NCBI RefSeq assembly: GCF_900215205.1
Contig: NZ_OBDY01000002.1
Coordinates: 391,867 to 455,866 of the forward strand
DNA: 64,000 bases
Source of the DNA: Paractinoplanes atraurantiacus
GTDB lineage: Bacteria > Actinomycetota > Actinomycetes > Mycobacteriales > Micromonosporaceae
Direction: 5' to 3'
Each line of letters begins with the position of its first letter. Positions within the stretch are counted from its first letter, which is position 1. The notes under the pieces are model-generated. The model was not told where the DNA came from, did not search any database, and was given only the letters and a program-made list of their open reading frames with translations. Below, one piece after another: positions 58,989-64,000 of the stretch. The translations under genes and the position numbers were made by a program.

Positions 58989-59435
58989 GTGCACGCGCGC
59001 GACGTGGCGATCTCGATGAGCACGGTGGGCGAGGATCTCCCGGCCCGTGAGGCCGTGCGGGTGCTGGCCGCGCAGGACCTGCCGGGACTGGTCGTGGTCG
59101 ACGGCCGGGGGCGGCCACTGACCGTACTGGCCGGTACGCAGGTGCTGCGGATGGCGCTGCCGTCGTACTGCCAGGACGATCCGGCGCTGGCCCGTGTGAT
59201 CGACGAGGGCGCGGCCGACGTCATCCTCGACGGCATCGGCGACCGCACGGTGGCCGACCTGTTGCCGAAGAAGCGCCCGGAGCTTCCCGCGGTGCGCGGC
59301 GACGCGACGGTTCTCGAGGTGGCGTCGGTGATGGCCCGGTCCAACGTGCCGCTGGTCGCGGTGGTCGACGAGTCCGGCGTGATGACCGGTGTGATCACTC
59401 TTGACGGGCTGCTCGACCGGATGCTGGGAACCTAG
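58989..59435 (+). CDS. CBS-pair protein
   Basis: 148 residues, two CBS motifs: D-L-P-A-R-E-A-V-R-V-L-A-A-Q-D-L-P-G-L-V-V-V-D and V-L-E-V-A-S-V-M-A-R-S-N-V-P-L-V-A-V-V-D. Probably binds an adenine nucleotide and modulates the neighbouring antiporters. GTG 58989 with GGAGG upstream; overlaps the ArsB/NhaD gene end by 4 nt. Confidence 0.82.
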   Translation: MHARDVAISMSTVGEDLPAREAVRVLAAQDLPGLVVVDGRGRPLTVLAGTQVLRMALPSYCQDDPALARVIDEGAADVILDGIGDRTVADLLPKKRPELPAVRGDATVLEVASVMARSNVPLVAVVDESGVMTGVITLDGLLDRMLGT

Positions 59436-60721
59436 AAGAACCTCAGCCAGAGGTAGGGCACGGCGAGCGCCACCGAGATCGCGGTGACGATCAGCCCGTA
59501 CTTGGTGAAGCCCCAGAAGGTGATCCGGTGGCCGGCGCGCTGGGCGAGGCCGAGGACGACGACGTTGGCCGAGGCGCCGACGGCGGTGGCGTTGCCGCCG
59601 AGGTCGGCGCCGATGGCCAGGGCCCACCAGAGGACCTGGGCGTGGTCGTTGCCGCCGGAGGCGTCGACCAGTTCGCTGACGATGGGGCTCATCGTGGCGA
59701 CGTATGGAATGTTGTCGACGATCGCCGAGAGCCCGGCCGACGCCCAGAGCAGCAGAAGCGTGGCGGGCCAGAGCTTGCCTTCGACGGCGCCGGTGGCAGC
59801 GTGGGCGAGTTCGTCGATGACGCCGGTGGCGACCAGGGCGCCGACCATGACGAACAGGCCGGCGAAGAAGATGAGCGTCGGCCATTCGACCTCGCGGGCC
59901 ACCTCGTTGGCGTCGACGCGGGAGAGGGCGAGCAGCAGTAGCCCGCCGAGCAGCGCCACGACGGAGGGCTCGAGCCCGAGGACGGTGTGCAGGGTGAACG
60001 CCACGAGCACGGCGCCGAGCACACTGAGGCTGAGCACGGCCAGGCGGGGGTCGCGGATGGCGTCGCGCTCCCGCAGCGCCATCACCTTGGCGGCGCGTTC
60101 GGCGTCGTACCGGAAAGCCGTGCGGAACATAATCCGGCACAGGGCCAGCAGAACGACCAGGACGATGAGCACGAACGGCGCGAGCACGCTGAGGAATTCG
60201 TTGAAGGTCAGCCCGGAGCGGCTGGCGATGATGATGTTGGGCGGGTCGCCGACCAGGGTTCCGGCGCCGCCGATGTTGGAGGCGAAGACCTCGGCGATCA
60301 GGAATGGGATCGGTGGTACGCCGAGGCGGTCGCACACGAGCAGGGTGACCGGGGCGACCAGCAGCACGGTGGTGACGTTGTCGAGCGCGGCCGAGACGAC
60401 GCCGGTGACGACGACCAGGATGACCATGATGGGGAACGGGCGGGCGCGGGCCTTCTTGGCCGACCAGATCGCCACGAACTCGAACAGGCCGGTGCGTTTG
60501 AGCACGCCGACGATGAGCATCATGCCGAGCAGCAGGAAGATGACGTTCCAGTCGATGCCGGCGTCTTCGGAGAAGAACGCGTGCTCGGCGTCGGTGGCGC
60601 CCAGTGCCAACATGATCGCCGCGCCGCCCAAGGCCACGGCGACCCGGTTGATCTTCTCGGTGGCGATCAGCACGTAGGCGCCGGCGAACACCACCACCGC
60701 GACCCAGGCGATCGTGCTCAC
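59432..60721 (-). CDS. ArsB/NhaD-family ion transporter
   Basis: 429 residues, ~11 helices: L-D-N-V-T-T-V-L-L-V-A-P, S-N-I-G-G-A-G-T-L-V-G-D-P-P-N (hallmark), and the repeat V-D-N-I-P-Y-V with G-A-D-L-G-G-N-A-T. Could be an Na+/H+ (NhaD-like) antiporter or anion permease; the shared leader with the nhaA genes favours cation export. GTG 60721. Confidence 0.85.
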   Translation of the reverse strand: MSTIAWVAVVVFAGAYVLIATEKINRVAVALGGAAIMLALGATDAEHAFFSEDAGIDWNVIFLLLGMMLIVGVLKRTGLFEFVAIWSAKKARARPFPIMVILVVVTGVVSAALDNVTTVLLVAPVTLLVCDRLGVPPIPFLIAEVFASNIGGAGTLVGDPPNIIIASRSGLTFNEFLSVLAPFVLIVLVVLLALCRIMFRTAFRYDAERAAKVMALRERDAIRDPRLAVLSLSVLGAVLVAFTLHTVLGLEPSVVALLGGLLLLALSRVDANEVAREVEWPTLIFFAGLFVMVGALVATGVIDELAHAATGAVEGKLWPATLLLLWASAGLSAIVDNIPYVATMSPIVSELVDASGGNDHAQVLWWALAIGADLGGNATAVGASANVVVLGLAQRAGHRITFWGFTKYGLIVTAISVALAVPYLWLRFF

Positions 60722-60794
60722 CGCGTGCCCCCGGTTCCCGTCCAGACGTCATCGACCGCCGACCAGACTTCCCGGCACACCCGAGATCAACCTA
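60722..60794 (-). promoter_or_regulatory. transport leader element, copy 4 (ArsB/NhaD)
   Basis: -10 box TAGGTT (60794-60789), 6 nt, then GGTGTGCCGGGAAG plus TCTGGTCGGC (60782-60757), one C-to-T change from the other three copies. ~35 nt to the GTG start. Confidence 0.6.
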
Positions 60795-60820
60795 GCAGCC
60801 GCCGCCGGAGCAGCGCGGGG

Positions 60821-61069
60821 TCAGGGGTTCTCCGAGGAAGGGTCGTTGCGCCTGACTTTGTCGAGACCGGCTTGCGCCTCGCGGACAGCCGCCTCGAGTT
60901 GGTCGGTCGTCGCTTCGACGGGCAGCGACCGATCGGCCTGATCGTCGCCGGCCCTCAGCCGGGCCGCGAGCTCGCGCAGGAGGATCACCTGTAGATCACC
61001 GAAGGCCGCCGAGACCGCGGCTCTGACCTGCATGAGCACGGCGAGCTGGTGTGCCCGGTCGACTGCCAC
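60821..61069 (-). CDS. small helical protein, function unknown
   Basis: 82 residues, GTG 61069: A-V-L-M-Q-V-R-A-A-V-S-A-A-F-G-D-L-Q-V-I-L-L-R-E-L-A-A-R-L and a second charged helix A-A-V-R-E-A-Q-A-G-L-D-K-V. Plausible codon pattern; weak ribosome site. No family recognised. Confidence 0.4.
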   Translation of the reverse strand: MAVDRAHQLAVLMQVRAAVSAAFGDLQVILLRELAARLRAGDDQADRSLPVEATTDQLEAAVREAQAGLDKVRRNDPSSENP

Positions 61070-61270
61070 AGCCCCACGCTAGCCACCAGCAGCTGACGTG
61101 GCACGGAATCTCGGCAGACCGCCTGGCACGGCCGGCCGAGGTCGATGACAAACCGTACTGGCCGCGACGAATTTGTCGAATGCGCCGAACACCAGCCTCG
61201 AACACTCGCATAGTGAAGTCGGCGGTGGCCTGCCACAAGCCCTGATTCCGATCATCCGGAAGAGGAGACC

Positions 61271-62914
61271 ATGAGCTCGATGAGCCTTTCCACCGGGATC
61301 GGTGTGCCCTCCGACGGCGCGCCTCGCCGAACGTCCCTCGCCGACCTGAGCGTCAGCGCGAAGGTGATCGCATCAGTCGCGACCGCGGCCCTGGTAGCGC
61401 TGATCGTCGGCATCGTCGGCCTGGTCTCGCTCAGCCGGGCCAGCGACTCCGCTCAGCTGATCTATCGCACCAACGTCGCCAGCATCAAGGCGATCGGTCA
61501 GATGAAGTTCATCATGACCAAGACCCGGTCCGACGCGGCGAATCAGGCGCTGTCACTGACCCCGGAGACGACGAAGACGTTCACCGACGACGTCAAGGCC
61601 GACATCGCCGACGCCCAGACGGCGCTGACGGCGTACCGCAACAGCATGCCGGCGGCGAGCACCGACCTGATCGACCAGCTGGAGAAGACCTGGAACACCT
61701 ACACGGGACTGGTCACCAGCAAACTGCTGCCCGCCGGCGAAAAGAACGATCTGAAGACCTGGATCTCGGTCCGTGCGAACGAGACACTACCGCTCCTGAA
61801 CTCGATCTACGAGCAGCTCACCACCCTCGACGAACTCGAGACCGCCGACGCGGCCAACAACGCCGGCAGTGCCAGGTCGGGCTACGAGTCCAGCCGTACC
61901 ACCTCGATCATCGTCTTGGTCATCGGGCTGGCGCTGGCTCTGCTGCTCGGTTTCCTGGTGGCCCGCAAGATTGTGCAATCGCTGACCAGGGTCACGTACG
62001 TCTGTGACGGCCTCGCCGACGGCGATCTGACCCGCACCACCGGCCTGGACACCCGCGATGAGCCGGGCCGGATGGGCCGTTCGCTGGACGCCGCGATGGG
62101 GCGGCTGCGCACAACGATCGCGACCATCGAGGGTTCGGCCGCTTCGCTGGCGGGGGCGTCGGAGCAGATGACCGGCACGTCGGCGCAGATCGCGGCGTCG
62201 GCCGAGCAGGCCTCGGTGCAGGCGCAGGCGGTGTCGGCCGCCGCCGAGCAGGTGTCGCGCAGTGTGGAGACTGTGTCGGCCGGTAGCGAGGAGATGGGCG
62301 CGTCGATCCGGGAGATCTCGCAGAACGCGGCGGAGGCGGCGCGGGTCGCCTCGGAGGCGGTCACCGTGACGGCGGCGACGTCGGCGACGATGAACAAGCT
62401 CGGGGATTCGTCGGCCGAGATCGGCAACGTCATCAAGACGATCACGGCGATCGCGGAGCAGACGAACCTGCTGGCGCTGAACGCGACGATCGAGGCGGCG
62501 CGGGCCGGTGAGATGGGCAAGGGCTTCGCGGTGGTCGCCTCCGAGGTGAAGGACCTGGCTCAGGAGACCGCGCGGGCGACCGAGGACATCTCCCGGCGGG
62601 TCGAGGCGATCCAGGCCGACACCAGCGGCGCGGTGGCGGCGATCGAGGAGATCTCTCTGGTGATCGGGCGGATCAGCGAGTTCCAGACGACCATCGCGTC
62701 GGCGGTGGAGGAGCAGACCGCGACCACGGCCGAGATGAACCGCAGCGTGGCCGAGGCGTCCGGCGGCACTGGCGAGATCGCGCAGAACATCACCGGTGTG
62801 GCCGAGGCGGCCCGGATGACGAGCCAGGGCGTGGCCGAGACGCAGCAAGCCAACGCGGAGCTGGCCCGGATGTCGACCGAACTGAGCAGCCTGGTGTCAA
62901 CGTTCCGCCTGTAG
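61271..62914 (+). CDS. methyl-accepting chemotaxis protein (orphan)
   Basis: 547 residues: TM1 at ~35-58, a ~150-residue four-helix-bundle sensor, TM2 at ~212-232, HAMP ([10 protein letters not shown]), and the MCP hairpin tip near 395-430 ([17 protein letters not shown]). AGGAGA precedes ATG 61271. No che genes are nearby. Confidence 0.9.
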   Translation: MSSMSLSTGIGVPSDGAPRRTSLADLSVSAKVIASVATAALVALIVGIVGLVSLSRASDSAQLIYRTNVASIKAIGQMKFIMTKTRSDAANQALSLTPETTKTFTDDVKADIADAQTALTAYRNSMPAASTDLIDQLEKTWNTYTGLVTSKLLPAGEKNDLKTWISVRANETLPLLNSIYEQLTTLDELETADAANNAGSARSGYESSRTTSIIVLVIGLALALLLGFLVARKIVQSLTRVTYVCDGLADGDLTRTTGLDTRDEPGRMGRSLDAAMGRLRTTIATIEGSAASLAGASEQMTGTSAQIAASAEQASVQAQAVSAAAEQVSRSVETVSAGSEEMGASIREISQNAAEAARVASEAVTVTAATSATMNKLGDSSAEIGNVIKTITAIAEQTNLLALNATIEAARAGEMGKGFAVVASEVKDLAQETARATEDISRRVEAIQADTSGAVAAIEEISLVIGRISEFQTTIASAVEEQTATTAEMNRSVAEASGGTGEIAQNITGVAEAARMTSQGVAETQQANAELARMSTELSSLVSTFRL

Positions 62915-62947
62915 CCGGGCAGTCCATAACGCGAGTTCGCTCGCCCG

Positions 62948-64000
62948 TCAGTTCGCGCCTGGGCCACTGACCATCGAGGAACCCTCGGGAACCATGATTT
63001 CCCCGCTGGCCGAGTCGGCGCTGCGGCCAAGTGGATGCGGCTCACCGGTCAGAGCAGCGAGGGCTTCGGCCACTTCCTGAATGTCGGCGCGCACATAGGT
63101 GGCGGTGACACCGATGTCGCGGCCGGTGTTGTGGCCGGCGTAGGCGCGGGCAACCGCATAGCCGAAGTGGCGTTCGACCCAGGTCAAGGTCGTGTGGCGC
63201 AGCCAGTGGATGCTGACCTGCTGAGTGGCCACCCAGGGCAAATGTCGGCCAAGGCGCTCCCAGAGGTAGTCGTAGCGTCTCCGGGTAATCGGCCGCCCGT
63301 TGCGGTAGCGCAGAACCTGATCGGTTGGTTCGTGTCCGCCTCGATCGCTGCAATGGTCCAGCAGCGCCTGCATCAAAGTCGGAGTGACGGGCTGCCAGCG
63401 AACGGTTTCGCCCTTCTCCCGCAGGCGAATCAAGCTCTGAGCCGGGTCAAGATCTGTAAGCCGCAGCGCGAGGGCGCCACCGCGCCGGCACGCTGTTTCG
63501 AGGTGCAGTCGCAGGATCAGGGCGTCCAAATGCGGGTCGTTACCCGTCGATCCAGGAACCTCGACGATCTCGGCGAGCCGGCCATCGGGCAGAGCACGGC
63601 GGGTGCTGGCCAGACGCCGTGGCTTCGGCACGCGAGCGGCAGGATCGTCTGCCGCGCTGATGAGCCGATCGGCCACCGCCTGCTGGTAGAGGCAGCGGAT
63701 GGCCGAGATGAGGTGCTCCGCCGCACTGCGGCCGCCGCGCGTGTTGCGACGAATTACGACGTTCTGCTTGACACGCTCGGCGAGCTGCTTGATCTCGAGT
63801 GGGGTGGGCTCGTCGATGCGGCGGCTTCCCCATTCGGCGCCGATCTTCCGCCAATACGTGTCGTAGAGGCGGCGCGTTCCGTCGGAGACGGCCATCGAGA
63901 CCTTCGCGATGTACTCGTCGAAGGTGGGCACGGCGGTTGGTCGTGGCGTCTGGGTGAACAACTGCTCGGGCGTTAGACCGAGCCGGTCGAGCAGAAGCCG
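62948..64000 (-). CDS. tyrosine recombinase/integrase (5' end outside window)
   Basis: The frame runs through the right edge: codons beyond 63961 continue as R-L-L-L-D-R-L-G-L-T-P-E-Q-L. An N-terminal SAM-like core-binding domain (T-F-D-E-Y-I-A-K-V, R-L-Y-D-T-Y-W-R-K-I) precedes the catalytic domain with arginine in E-T-A-C-R-R-G-G-A, H-W-L-R-H, G-H-N-T-G and the tyrosine in T-A-T-Y-V-R-A-D-I. All catalytic residues visible, so probably active. The stump at 8.7 kb is a close relative. No tRNA or attachment repeat was found next to it in the window. Confidence 0.85.
   Translation of the reverse strand, partial: RLLLDRLGLTPEQLFTQTPRPTAVPTFDEYIAKVSMAVSDGTRRLYDTYWRKIGAEWGSRRIDEPTPLEIKQLAERVKQNVVIRRNTRGGRSAAEHLISAIRCLYQQAVADRLISAADDPAARVPKPRRLASTRRALPDGRLAEIVEVPGSTGNDPHLDALILRLHLETACRRGGALALRLTDLDPAQSLIRLREKGETVRWQPVTPTLMQALLDHCSDRGGHEPTDQVLRYRNGRPITRRRYDYLWERLGRHLPWVATQQVSIHWLRHTTLTWVERHFGYAVARAYAGHNTGRDIGVTATYVRADIQEVAEALAALTGEPHPLGRSADSASGEIMVPEGSSMVSGPGAN

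Noticed and set aside
57885..60752. 955-codon minus-strand open frame across CPA1, CBS and ArsB/NhaD genes
   Set aside because: It is antisense to CPA1/CBS and in another frame of the ArsB/NhaD gene; low-complexity Arg/Gly/Gln composition.
53202..60794. Cobalamin riboswitch for the shared leader (contains GGGAAGCCTGGT)
   Set aside because: The core is far too short, lacks the B12 box and other conserved parts, and precedes ion transporters, not cobalamin genes.
9000..62947. One giant mobile island bounded by the two integrases
   Set aside because: No attachment repeats or tRNA were found, composition is uniform, and gene content is chromosomal-type metabolism and stress genes.
1..64000. CRISPR arrays, rRNA and tRNA genes
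   Set aside because: No regularly spaced repeats and no rRNA or cloverleaf-like sequences were recognised by eye; a tRNA scan was not possible.

Overview
The window is high-GC DNA with GTG/TTG starts, short gaps and stop/start overlaps. Together with a deazaflavin (F420)-type reductase, DUF3040 proteins and SPW-repeat and BON/PRC stress proteins, this points to a filamentous actinobacterium; Micromonosporaceae (Actinoplanes/Micromonospora-like) is the best guess from gene content alone. No rRNA, tRNA or CRISPR array was seen.

Layout. (1) 1-8.9 kb is a decayed accessory/defence zone. It holds the C-terminal part of a NACHT-type STAND protein with HEAT-like repeats and a scar of three truncated gene ends (basic amino-acid decarboxylase, TauE/SafE permease, flavoprotein). 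It also holds an HNH-NACHT protein whose frame is cut by one amber codon, a HIRAN protein and an integrase stump. (2) 9-23.6 kb is mostly metabolism: a DUF2855 protein, a single-domain response regulator, a ClC channel, an F420-type reductase with a MarR regulator, and a haloacid dehalogenase. It continues with a lone cytochrome oxidase subunit I and a coupled set of TPP enzyme, FAD/Fe-S D-lactate-type dehydrogenase and enolase-superfamily enzyme. (3) 23.6-51.3 kb is a large stress island of small proteins in repeated families: six STAS proteins (one of them further left, at 11.6 kb), three BON proteins, two PRC-barrel paralogues plus one related protein, and three cysteine-poor HesB/IscA-like proteins. 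It also has two GlsB-like proteins, two DUF3040 proteins (one broken), NfeD plus SPFH, several lipoproteins, an MMPL transporter and a eukaryotic-type kinase. 6-phosphogluconate dehydrogenase, glucose dehydrogenase and a GH15 trehalase/glucoamylase are here too, ending with an OmpR-type two-component system. (4) 51.3-60.8 kb is a cation/proton transport cluster (NhaA-thioredoxin fusion, ABC exporter, second NhaA, CPA1 antiporter, CBS protein, ArsB/NhaD permease). (5) The right end holds an orphan chemoreceptor and a tyrosine integrase that runs off the window.

Two regulatory patterns tie the genes together. First, 22 copies of a PhoB-box-like direct repeat (GTCA, 11-bp period, second copy usually GTCATG) lie in or beside intergenic gaps between 11.2 and 51.3 kb, typically 45-85 nt upstream of a start. 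About fourteen are followed at a fixed distance by a TCGCCAYA-like element. This looks like one regulon, and the OmpR/PhoB-type regulator at 46.9 kb is the natural candidate. Second, four transport genes in the 53-61 kb cluster share a nearly identical leader of about 25 nt, placed 6-7 nt after a TANNNT -10 box, which looks like an ion-responsive RNA leader or operator.

Functional reading (inference): the island looks like a stress/dormancy programme that combines partner-switch-like signalling (STAS proteins with altered phosphosites), envelope proteins, ion and pH homeostasis, and reductant supply from glucose, lactate or pyruvate.
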